Of a stretch of 64,000 bases of DNA, positions 50,501 to 62,500 are shown piece by piece. The translations under genes were made by a program, and so were the position numbers. Below the pieces are notes generated by a model. The model made no database searches, was not told the origin of the DNA, and saw only the letters and a program-made list of their open reading frames with translations. Each line of letters begins with the position of its first letter. The stretch's first letter is position 1. Source of the stretch: Atrichornis clamosus (lineage: Eukaryota; Chordata; Aves; Passeriformes; Menuridae); NCBI GenBank assembly GCA_013400975.1, contig WBMZ01009478.1, positions 62,001 to 126,000 of the forward strand, written 5' to 3'.

Positions 50501-53500
50501 TTCCAAAAAGGTTCTTCCCAGAGCAGCCCTAGATCTGTCTTTATCAGAACAGATTTCCTTTGATCTCTTTCCCGCTTGGTCATTTTGTACTTTTAGCTTG
50601 GTTATTCTATAATTATCCCCAAGCACCCATCTGCCTTCCCTGCTTGTCTGTCCCTTCCTGATGTCTCCATCACCCATTGGCCAACTCCAACCAGATTTCA
50701 CAGAGGGATAAAAGACTTGAGGATGCTGAGTTCTTGTAACATCTCAAAATGCTGATGCCTGGCTAGAGAGAGGTGATCAAAAGCTGCTCTGGCTGAGGCA
50801 AGCAGGTAAAGTCAGCTGTTTCCCATCTGGAGAGGCTTTTTCCAGCTGGCACATGGGCAGAGGCACATGGCAAGTCAGCATCCTTGGAATGCTGGACCAT
50901 CCCGGCTCATCTGCCAGCAAGGAGGCACTGGGATGTTGCAGTGTGTGAGGGTGAAGGATGGGAAAATGGGAAGTATCCCTGGAGGGAGCAGCCTGTAGAG
51001 AGCCCAACAGCATTGCCACAAGGAGGGAAGGATGTTATTCCAAAATTCACAAGGAATTAAGCATTGATAGCTTCCTGCCTGTGTTTTTCCTCAGTGTTGC
51101 ACTGATTTTGCTCTAAGTAGTGACAGGAATACAAAAACAATAAAGCAAAAATTTCTGTAAACTCAGGTGAGCTGGCAGGCACTGTGTGCCCTCAAGTCCC
51201 AGAAGAACTTTCCTGACGAGATCCACTGGATTACTTGGCTCTTCCTGGTGTATTCTGGGCTGTGAAATCACTCCCTCTTTTCATCCACACCAAGTGGGCT
51301 GTTGAGAACTGGCAGGGAATGAAGAAGCCACAGCCTGGGAAAGAGAACCAACCCCTGATACAGAACCTTCTTTAATCCTGAGCACCAAGACTCAGCCAGG
51401 GGAGGTTGCTCACCATGATCCCACAGGATCTCATTTGTGGGAGCGACTGAACAGCAGGATCTACCTACCCAAAAAAAGAGTGGTCAGGGCTCTTCAGCTA
51501 ACACTTTTCCATTATCAGCCCCTCCCTCTTTTGCTCTTGAGATGAATGGATGGTGTATCCAGGTTGCCTGGAAACTCAGCAGGCATGGCTAAGAATGGGT
51601 AATAGATCCCCCAAATTTCAGATGTTTGCTCTGTGTTGGAGCTTTGGAGCTTCCCCAGCATAACTCAGTGAAAATCAGTTTATATGGGCAAGAGAAGCTG
51701 AGTCTCATCCTGTCTTTTGTTGGGAGTCACAGGGAGCTCACTGTGCTAGAGAGATCCTTGGATGTTGTGTTCAGGGATTCCCTTCAGATCCTGAGGCTGG
51801 GCTCTGAAGTCAGAGCTGGACTGGCCACCAGCTCCCCTGTGAGAGCAGACCGTGGGACTGTGTGGGAGCCCACAAAGGCCTCCTTGCACACATTCCAGGA
51901 AAAGGGATGCAGCTGTAGCTCACTGATGCATCTGACCCAGCTGCTCTGCCCTGGAGCCGTCTATCCATAAGGAAAGGAGTGTTCCTAACCCCTCACACCT
52001 CCCAGAGCTTGTCCTGGGTGAAATATCTACCTACAAGTCAAGCAGAGAGAGCTTTCCATGACTAACTCAGGGGACTGTGCACGACAATCTTCCTTTCCTA
52101 GGAGGGAATACTGAGCTTAGTTTTGCTCCAGCTGAGGATGAACTTCAGTTAATGCCTGAAGCAGAGCAAACTCTCACAGTTTCCTCCCAGAGTGACAGGG
52201 GAAATGCAGTTTAGATGAAGGTGGGGTTCCAGGGAGACTGGTGAGCCCAGAGATGCAGCTTTAACACTCTGGGGCTCAGCTGCAGAGATAAACCTGCACC
52301 ACTCCCATCTCTTCTGGGGCTTGGGGAGTTGTTTAGAGCTTTGTCTTGCATCCAAAGAGCTCTTACATATGCACTTCACACTGTCTTACACCTTGAGCAA
52401 AGTGAGAGTAAAATGTTGCTCATTTTGAGAGCATTTGTGTTTTCTGTAATGACACAAATGATTGAAGCACAGAAGGTTTGGGGTGGAGGTGCAGAAAGGA
52501 TCCAGCACAGCTCACACACAGGTGACTTAACCTTGGGATTGGGAACTGCTGCCTGAAGGGCTCTGGCTATACAATACCTGGAATTATGGAGCTCAAACAG
52601 GGCTGAGTGCTCTCAGGTGGCATTCTTTGAATGGGTAGCCTCGAGGGTGGTGATATTTCAGAGGATATTTGTATCCCAGGAGTATGGATCTGTGCCAGCA
52701 CATTGACAATCTATCTAAACTCCAGTTATATAGGAATAGCTTTTCCCTTTCTAATACTTTCCATCCACAAATCTCAAAACATTCTGAGTAATGCTTTATA
52801 GGGAAATATTCAGCTGCTAAGCCTGGAGGGACCTCTCCAGTCACTGAGTTCAGTTAATTCCCTCACAGACGACCCCATCACGTTTTCCCTTCCATAAGCA
52901 TCCACCCCAATTGCATGGATGTCAAAGAGCTTTGGTAGCTAAAAATCTTCTTACATTTTCAAACTTAAATATAGCCACACACAGTTGGTGCCCATTTGTT
53001 CTCGTGCCATTATCGGGACTTTATTTTAAGTAGTTCTTTTTACACCTCTGACCTTTCCTACCCTGAGGTGTTTCTCAGAAATCAGACTGTTCTCAGCTTT
53101 GGGTCGTGTTGGGTCAAACAAGCCAAGGTCTGGTTTAACTCTTCAGAAGATTCTCCATTCCTTCCATCATCCTCACATCATTTCTCTGACTGTTCCAGTC
53201 TCAATTTACCTTTCTTGACCACGGGTGAACAGAAAAATGTACTTCCATCAGCAATGCCTCTGCTAATTCTGATTTCCTTGGTCAGTCAGAGTCCCCAGCA
53301 TATTTGGGAGCTGCATTATTGTTACTGAGCACATTTGTTTTACTAACCAGTAACTGTTCCCCTTCAGGAAGAACAGCCTGATGTGATCCAGAAGCAGGGG
53401 AACAACAACAGGATTTAGAGCTGGAATTGAAAGGTTTCACAGTCTCCTTAACATGATTCCCTCAGCTACACTGTTAAGAAATAGAAGGAGCCTTGTTTAC

Positions 53501-56500
53501 ATGAGGAAGCCGCTGAGTGATAGTAGGACAGAATCAAAATACCGAGGAGGCAATGGGACTATTCTAAATATAATGGTTTTAAATGTTTGCTATTACTGTA
53601 CAGAACAGCTGGCCTTTAAAGCAATTACTTCAGTGAGTTGCACATCATCAATCTCTCCAAAAGATGAGTGTGAGTCTAGAGAATGTTTAATTCATGGCCT
53701 GAGAGAATCTTCTCATTGTATTTATCTCTCAGGCTCCAGATCCTATCCAGTAGCTGTCTGGGACATGAAGCTGTTTTTCCCAGAAGGGCTGTGCTGTGCC
53801 CAATGTCAGACGGTGCAGGAGGAGGAGGTAGGAATCTGCCCTTTCCTGGGCCTTATCCTGCTGTGCCAGAGCAGTGCCTTCGGCCCTGCTATCCCATGAC
53901 TTCTTTCCTGTTATACTTTAGATAATGCTGCTTTTGATGTGTTTTACCAGCTGCTGAGTTTTCCTTGTCCTGGGGATGTTCCTTCCACACTGTGCTCCCT
54001 CTGTATCGACCCAGCCAGCCTCAGAATCTGTTTGTTCAGTAACCTCTGCTGTAAATTTGGCAGGGCTCAGGGCTCGTGCTCCCAAAGGGTCAACTTTGCT
54101 TTGGAAGCAGGTCCTGGGCAGGGATAGCAGCATCATCCCTGACTTCTAAGGCACAGATGACCCAGGAGCTGTTTTTTTACCAACTTTGTATCATTCAGGG
54201 ATGGAGATGAGGTGGGGTGGCCGATGGTGGTGTAAAAATGATTGGGATACGCTCAACAAAGGGATGGAAATGTTTGAGCCTTACTATGGCTCCAAGGTGG
54301 CCCTGCTGAGATGGTCCAAGGAGATTAACTCTGGAGCTGGATGCTGCTGGCCACATCTGTAATGGGCTTCACTCATGGGGATGTGCAGCTCAGTCCAGGG
54401 CCCTGTGGCTGTGCTGGGACACGTGGGTGTGCCAGTTCACTGAGGGACAGAAGGGAGCTGCTGCAGCCCAGTGTGGCACTGGGTAAAACTGTCAGACTCT
54501 CACAGCTTTGGAGTTTCTGGCCTGGAAAAGCTGGGAGTGGAGACCTTAGAAAGATATCTGGATATGGGACCTTTAAAAGGATGACAAGATGCTGCACTGA
54601 ATTAAGCCTCAATTAAAAAGAAGAATGCATGCAAAACGTTCTTGTATCTCCAGACAAGCAGGCTGGCAATTACAGAGGTACAGACAGCAACAAAAGCTTC
54701 ATAGCTTGCCTGAATCAATTCTTCAGGAGAGTTATCCCTCCTCACCAAGTACTGCTGTTCACATGACTGGCTTCTCCCTCCCTCCCTTCCCTCCTGCAGA
54801 TCTATAACCTGAAATGTGACCCCATCCTCAGCCTGGGAATCAGGAAGCCGCGCAAAATCCTAAACCGTGACCCGGGAAGACATCCCAGTGTCCTGGGCTC
54901 TGAGCAGCCAGGCAGCCCTGGTAAGGAAATGGAACTCTCTGTATAGATTGGGACTGCTATTGATTAATTGGATAGCAAGACAAACCATCTGGTGGCAGCA
55001 AGATTGGGTATTGATGTCCTTTCAGAAGGGAGGGACAACTCCGAGCTGCAGGGAACCGCTCCAGGGTAGTCCAGCCTTTAACTGTTCACCTGCCAGCACT
55101 TTTTGGGGTTTAAAGACAGAACTGTCCAGAAGGGCTGACCTTCACAGCAGCAGCAGCAGAAGCTGCTGTCAGCAACAGCACATCTTCCTCTCTGAACCCT
55201 TCTCAGCACCACCTGGGTGGTTTGTGCGAGCACTCAGAGCCTGCCCTGGAGAGGCAGGGCCGTAGGGCCGGGAGGTGCTGGGATGTTCTGTTCCGTGAGT
55301 AGATAAATATCAATTGGTGCAGGGAGTGCTGCTGGCAGCGTGGCCACAGAACTCTCAGGAGCTGGGCTGAGAGCTCATTCAGTTCCCACTGGCTGCTGAG
55401 CAGCTGCCAGCTCCAAATGACTCCCAGCTATCACCAGGCTGATTTTGATTGGGAGCTGAAGCCTCAGCCAGGCTGACACTTCCTGGGATGCAGCAGCTTC
55501 TGGGGCCTTTCCTGCTGATTGGACTTGATAGACATTGTAAACACAGCCGTGGGGCAGGGCAGGAGATGTCACTGACACATGGGATGCTCCCACATTGGGA
55601 TGTTGTGGATTGATCCCAGGCCTTTATAAACAAGCAGTGAACAGGTGAAGCATCCCTGTGGTGTTCCCTGGGGAATAGATTTGTTTGAAACTGGGTCATT
55701 CTCATTCCTGTAGCTCGAGTTCTGATGTGACTGACGTGGGCAGCTCAGAAAATGTTCCTGTGCTACACCTGATCACTGCATTTGTTATTCCCAGCAGTGG
55801 AATCACAAGACGGTTGTGGATGGGAGAGGAATATGATAAAAACATGACAGAATCACAGACCAGGACTTTGGGGCATTGGTCACAGACCAGCAGGTGCAGA
55901 AGTGCAAGGAGGGGGTGGTAAATCAAGTCCTCTGCCCTATGACAGCAGAGCTGTGAACACCAAGTTGCTTTTGTGTAGGGAGCTGAAGGAGGATTTTCCC
56001 CAAGGTATTTGGGAAGGGTATTTCCCCATCATCTTTACTGCACAATGGGAAAGGACTGAGGCTGCAGCACAGGTTTGCTGTGAATGAAGCACTTGGTTTG
56101 TAGAAGAGATTGCATAAAATAAAATAATAAAATAAAATAGCTTGTTGTGGAGAGAGCACAGGTATTCTGCAGGCTTTGCACAGCCCAGTGTTGGGAGCTA
56201 ATCTCAAAATACATGCCCCTAATTTCCTGCTGCAAGAGGATATCTTAGCTTTGAAGATGTTTAAGCAGAGTAAAAAGGAAACCAGTGTACAGCCCTGATG
56301 TTTTTGTGTCTCAGAAAATGTATTTCAAAGAGTCACTGCCCTGGAAAAGCAAGTACACGTGATCTCTGAACTGTCAGGCACGATCTAGTAAGTGCCTCCA
56401 GCAAAGCAGACACATCATTCATGTTCTGGGCTCATCTTGGACACTAGAGGAAGCTCTTGCACACAAGGAAACCTCCTTCCAGCAAATAATTATCACAAAG

Positions 56501-59500
56501 CTGCTGCCTAATGGACAGACAGATTTATCATGAGGAAAATATGAAATACATTAAGCCTTACGTATGCTGAGCAGAATTACATTTGGGATTATAAAAGCAG
56601 CTGGATTAGCAGCTTTCTCTGCTTGGAAAAAAATGAAAATGGAATAGTATCTCCTGTAGCAAACCAGCAGTTGTCCTTGTCTGACTCCTGAAATGGGGTC
56701 ACTCCTGCTGTCTTGTGATCTCCAGATAGGGACACATGAGCATCCCAAACCACATCCCAACTCCGATCTGGCTGTGCCAGGGAGGACTCACTGAGAGGGG
56801 CTGAGAGTTGTTGGAGTGGGGGAGTTTCCGAACAAGTGTTTTGATCTTTTCCCAGCAGGTCAGCCACTGGGGGATAACCTCTGCCAAACCACTTGCCTGG
56901 TGCTGCCCGGGATGATCCTGCGGGGTTCGGAGCCGCCCCCGTACGTGGAGCTGCTGGAGGAGCTCGTGGGCAGCGGCCTGGCGGTGACCGGAGCTCGCCT
57001 GGCCGTGCTGGACTCACCTCAGGCTCTCTGCATCTCCGAGATGCTCAGCAGGGCCAAGGGCAGCGTTGCAGCAAAGGTAGGGAACAGCTGGAGCTGGGCT
57101 GTGCTTCCTTGGCACGAAGGAAGAGCCTTTGAGTGCCCTGCTGGGCTGAGCTGGGCGGGCTTGCCCTGAGCAGAGGTGCTGTGGTGGCACTGCGGACACC
57201 CCTGCTGAGTAACGTGGGCAGTGGGGACGTGTCCTGCTGTCCCTGCATCCCTGGGAGCTCACTCACCATAACCTTGACACCATCACAACGTAGCCTTAAT
57301 GGGAATGGCCCATCCATCGTTCATTTATTGAATGTTTCATTCCAGTCACCCATCAGGGTTCTGTCCTGTGTTCTCCTGCCTTGTTCTTCCATATAAATAC
57401 AGTTTCTCTTTTCCTTTCCATAATCACACCCCATGCCAAACAACCCTTTCACTTTTTGCTCTGTGCCCTGGAGTCCAAGCCAGAGATTTCCCACCTGGAG
57501 TGCTGGATCCAGCTCGGGGGTTCCCAGCACAGGAAGGACAGGCAGCTGTTGGAGCCAGTTTGGAGGAGGCTCCAGGATGATCAGAGGGATGGAGCAGCTC
57601 TGCTGGGAGGAAAGGCTGGGAGAACTGGGATTGTACAGCCTGGAGAAGAAAAGGCTTTGGGGTGACCTAATTGTGGCTTTCCAGGACCTGAAGGGAACCA
57701 ACAGGAAAGATGGAGAGAGACGTTTACAAGGGCCTGGAGTGACAGGACAAGTGGTAATTGCTTCCCCAGAGGGCAGAGTTAGATGGGATATTGGGAAGGA
57801 ATTGTTCCCTGGGCGGGCAGTGAGGCCCTGGCACAGGTTGCCCAGAGAAGCTGTGGCTGCCCCTGGATCCCTGCAAGTGTCCAAGGCCAGGCTGGCCGGG
57901 GCTTGGAGCAACCTGGGATAGTGGAAGGTATCCCTGCCCATGGCAGGGGGTGGAAGGAGATGAGCTTTAAGGTCCCTTCCAACCCACACCATTCTGGGAT
58001 TCTCCGTGGGTGCTGCCAGCTCAAGGTACAGCCCAGCCTGGGGTCTGGGCACAGGAGGTGCTGCTGGGGTGAGCAGACAATGCTCCACAGCCACAGAACT
58101 CCAGGCCCAGACATTTCCCCTTGGTGCAGGAGAAGCCCACCATGCCAGGAACCCTTCCAGGGCAAAGCTGGAAGGTGGAATGTGCAGGAAAGTGCTGTCA
58201 GCAGCACGGAGTAAACAAGGCAGGAAAGTAATTACAATGGCAGTAGTAACCACCCGAGGGCTGTCAGACCACAGCAGGCCCTTCACAACACACAAACATT
58301 TGGGCTTCCAGCCTTCAGTTGTAAGTCTTGGGTGTTCTCTGTAATAGGAGCAGGTAAGATCTTCTCAGGTTGTGCTTTTTTAAACTGACAGCATCCCTTT
58401 GAAGTACATCTGTATGGAACAGCAATTACATCTAGCAGCCAATTAGTGCAAGCACTGCTTGCCGGTCCCGCGGGACCCCGAGGATCCATCCCTCTGCACA
58501 TGGAATGTGCACAGCTCTCTAGGAAGGACAAATCAGTGTGTGGGGAGCAGAGCCATCCCTCCTGCCGCCTGTCAGAGATAAATGGCCCTGGGCAGAGCTG
58601 GCGTGTTTCCAGCAGGATCTGGCACTGCTGAGCCAGAGGTGGATGTTACAGCCTTTGCTTTCCCTTGCTAGAAGGGAGATGGCCTCCTTCAAGTAATGAA
58701 TGTTTCTGCTACAATATCTCAATATTTACCTGTCTTAATGTTCCTGCTTCCAGCAGGCCTGGGGACTGAATAACACCAGGTAAGCTGCTGGTTTTCACTC
58801 AGAGAGGGGAACAGGAATGCTGCTGAGCTGTAGGATGGGACAGCAAACAGCTCAGATGTGGCACTGGCTCACTTTGGAAGGATCTGTTGCTCTGTGGCTC
58901 CCATCCCTCACCCAGCACGTGGTTCCTCAGCCAGACTTACAGACGTGTCCGAGTGCACAGCAGCAGCAAAGCTCTGTTCCTCCCTCTCTTGCAGTGCTCC
59001 CTGTTGAAGGACGGGCTGTGCCTGGTGCTGGCAGCACAGTGGGACAGCGCTGTCACCTCCCTGGGCTCCCTGCTGGACAGGTAAGGAGGACACTGTGGCA
59101 AGCACCTCACTTTCTTCTCTGTAATCCTGGCAAGGGCAGCCACTCAAAGGCAGCCTGCTCTTCACAGGCATCTTGTTAATGGGTCAGTCACTGAGTCACG
59201 GAATTGCTGAGGTTGGAAGAGATCACGTCCAGCCACCAGCCCAGTACCACTGCCACGTTCACCACTAAACCAGGCCCTCAAGTGCCACATCCACGTGTTT
59301 TTTTAACACTTCCAGGGATGGTGACTCCACCACTGCTCTGGGCAGCTGTGCCAGTGCCTGACCACCCTTCCATGACGAAATTTTCCCAATACCCAATCTA
59401 AACCTCCCCTGCTGCAACTTGAGGCCATTCCCTTTCATCCTGTCCCTGTTCCCTGGGAGCAGAGCCCAACCCACCCTGGCTGCCCCCTCCTGTCAGGGAG

Positions 59501-62500
59501 TTGTGCAGAGCCAGAAGGTCCCCCCTGAGCCTCCTTTTCCCCCGGCTGAGCCCCTCCAGCTCCCTCAGCTGCTCCTGGTGCTCCAGCCCCTTCCCCAGCT
59601 CTGCTCCCTTCCCACAGGGCTGGACATGCTCCAGCCCCTCGATGTCTGTANCAGGGCTGGACATGCTCCAGCCCCTCGATGTCTGTATTGCCATGAGGGT
59701 CCCAATACCTCAGAGTGTCCCCCAGTTTCCAAGTCATGTGTCCTCCACTGAGGACCTTAAACACAGAGCTGTGTTTTTGTTCAGGACCTGCAGTGTCCGT
59801 GAGGCTCAGCAGCATGGTTCTGTGAATACAGGCAATTCTCTGAAATAAGGACTCACATTGGGAATAGACCTGCTGAATCAATAAAATTCCTAGGAGAAAT
59901 ATCTTAGCAGATTTTATGTTTGCTGTGGAAAAAAAAAAAAAACCCAAAAAAAAAACCTTAAAATAAACGCCAGAGAGCAAAATCAAAAATTAGCCTCTTA
60001 AATAAATCACCAGAAACGCTGGGTAGAGGATGTATAAGCCTGGAAAAACAAACAGAACCCCTCTGCAGGGACTGATTAGTGAAACGAAGTGATTAGCAGG
60101 GCAATTAACCCTGTGTTCCCCAGAGGGAAGGCTTCCCTGCACGGAGCTGGTACTTGGCACTGGGATGTGCAGCTCCTGCACATGGTTCCTCTGGCACAGG
60201 AAGCCAAGAGTCTGTTCTGTGCCACATTCCATGCGGAGCAGCCCAGCAGCCACGCCAAAAACACTGTCCTGACTTTGGCTGTACCCTCTGGAGGGCTTCC
60301 AGACAACGCTGTCAGTGGGACAGGAATAAGGAATTTAGGGATGCTGGAGCTTGCAGGGACCAAGGGGATCAAAGCTGAACATTCACATTGTTGCACCTCA
60401 GAGTTCTCACACTTGGATGAAATGTTACGGGGCCACACCTGGGAAAAAACTGTTGGAACACATTTCATTGGTAACTTTTCAAAAATGTTTTTAAGCTAAT
60501 GACAGCATTTTGACTTTGCTTCCATTCAGTTAAAATCACACCCTTGGGAGCCACATCCCAAACCTTCCACTCTATAAGGGGAGAGAAAGAGCAAGTTTCC
60601 CAAGACATTTGTGGTGAGATTTCTCCCACTCTTCCCCTGGTTTACAAGAAAAAAACGTGTGAGCTGTAGGGAACCCCGGAGGTCACTGCTGGAGGTCGTT
60701 CTGGGAGAGCGATTCAGGACCCCCCACCTCTTAATTTTCCCCAGATTTTACTCATCCTTGGTGTCCTTGGTGCTGCTTAACAGGATGAGCTGCAGCCCAG
60801 CACTTCCCCCTCCTGTGGGCCTGACATGTTTCCAGGGGCCAGCCCCAAGGCAGCACCTCCCAAAAAACCTCCCATGGCTTCTCCTGCTTCTCACAGAGAG
60901 CTGAGAAGGAATTGGGCAGGAATAGGTGGCAGTCTCTGCACCTTCACCCCTCATCCTGCTCTGTACAAAGGATGAAGTCCTGTGCTGAACTGCAAAAGGC
61001 ATGTGCATAAGTTATGGGGGTCAGGAGGCACTCCCAAACAGCAGGATCCACTCCCAAACAGCAGGATCCCCTCTGCCTCTCACCCCAGTGCAGAACCAGT
61101 AATCACAGAGCCATTTCAAACCCTCTCTACGAAGAAAAACCCCATTTGTGCCTTCATGATGGAAGATGCCCGAGGAAGGGAGGGACAGCAAGGTGTGCCC
61201 AAGGATGGGAGGAGGGACGGCTCTGATCCTCGGGGAGATCGGGAGCTCACACCCTTATTGTCTCCCAAGCCCTGGAACTGCTTCAAATCAGCCTGACTTC
61301 AGTGGTGCCTCCCAAGGACACTTCATGCCAAGACATCTTCAATTGAAATAACACCAGAGGTTAATTACACTCACAGCTCCATCAGCCCTTCCAGTACCGG
61401 ATAAATCACTGGATATTCACTTCCCTCCCTCTGCCACAGCCCAGGATTCCAACACCTGCCCAGTTCTGCCCTGATTTCAGCTGCACTGCTGAAGCCTCAC
61501 CACGGTGCAGGGATTATTTTCCAGCCCTGGGACTTGAGTCACAGCTGAGCCACATTTCTTCGGCTTTGTGCCACGGGGGAGGGACGTTCCCATGCGTATG
61601 GAAGCCTGGATGTGATGTCAGAGATGGGCTGGGATAAGGAGGAATCAGGTGTTGACAGGAACAATGTGGGCTCTGCCAGTGTAACTGCTCCTAGTCCTGA
61701 GCCTATTAAAGCTTCCCTAAGCCACCCCTGCCAATGTCAAGGAGAGACATTCAGATCCTGGGGGATTTGGAGACAGCCCCAGACTCTCCTTGCTGTGGTT
61801 GTTGTTCAGCAGCAGGGCCCACTCTGGCTGCTCTCTGGACATCCAGGGCATTATTTCTGCACCAAAAAACACAGAACAGAGAAAAAGGGACAGAAACAAT
61901 GCAGGTGTGGGCACAAAAGCAGCCCGGGATTTGGTTGCCTGCCAAAAGTGGAGCCAAAGCAGGAATCTGGGAGAATCTGGGAGCATGCCAAGGGCAGCTC
62001 ATAGGGCAGAGGGAAGTGTTTGGAAGAGGTGAGGGGAAGCTTGAAGTGGGGACCTGGGAAGGGGAACCCAGAGAAAGAAGTGACACAATCCCATCCCCCA
62101 GACAAGGAGAAATGATGTGGGACTTACTTTTCTTGTTCTGTCAGCATCCAGCTGCCTGGATATCTCAGGATAAAGCATTTGAATTTTCCCTGTCACAACT
62201 TGTTTTCACAGCCACATTTCCTGGCTGCAGGGTGGCAGAGGCAAGAATTTACAGCAGTAGATTCAAAGCAGCTCCTGGAAGGAAGGCATGCTCTGCTCTT
62301 TATGCATGACAAACCAGATTTAGCTGCCTTGAGAGGTGATGCTGATTCCACAGTGATTACTCCTCTATCGTTTAAACATTTAAAAAGCACTTTCAGATTG
62401 TCAGGCCTATGTTGTGCCCAGGCTTAGGAGCTCACCTGGTTAACTCAGCTCAGGAGGCAGGGTCTGGCTAAAGCACCCCCAAAACTTGAGCTGCAGCAGC

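Noticed and set aside
57321..58295. Minus-strand open frame of 324 codons, the longest in the window
   Set aside because: It lies antisense over a sense-orientation CR1 copy. CR1 3' sequence often stays open by chance on that strand.
61612..62309. Plus-strand open stretch up to 191 codons in intron 19
   Set aside because: Low-complexity composition, no domain, no fitting splice phases, and two overlapping frames of similar length.
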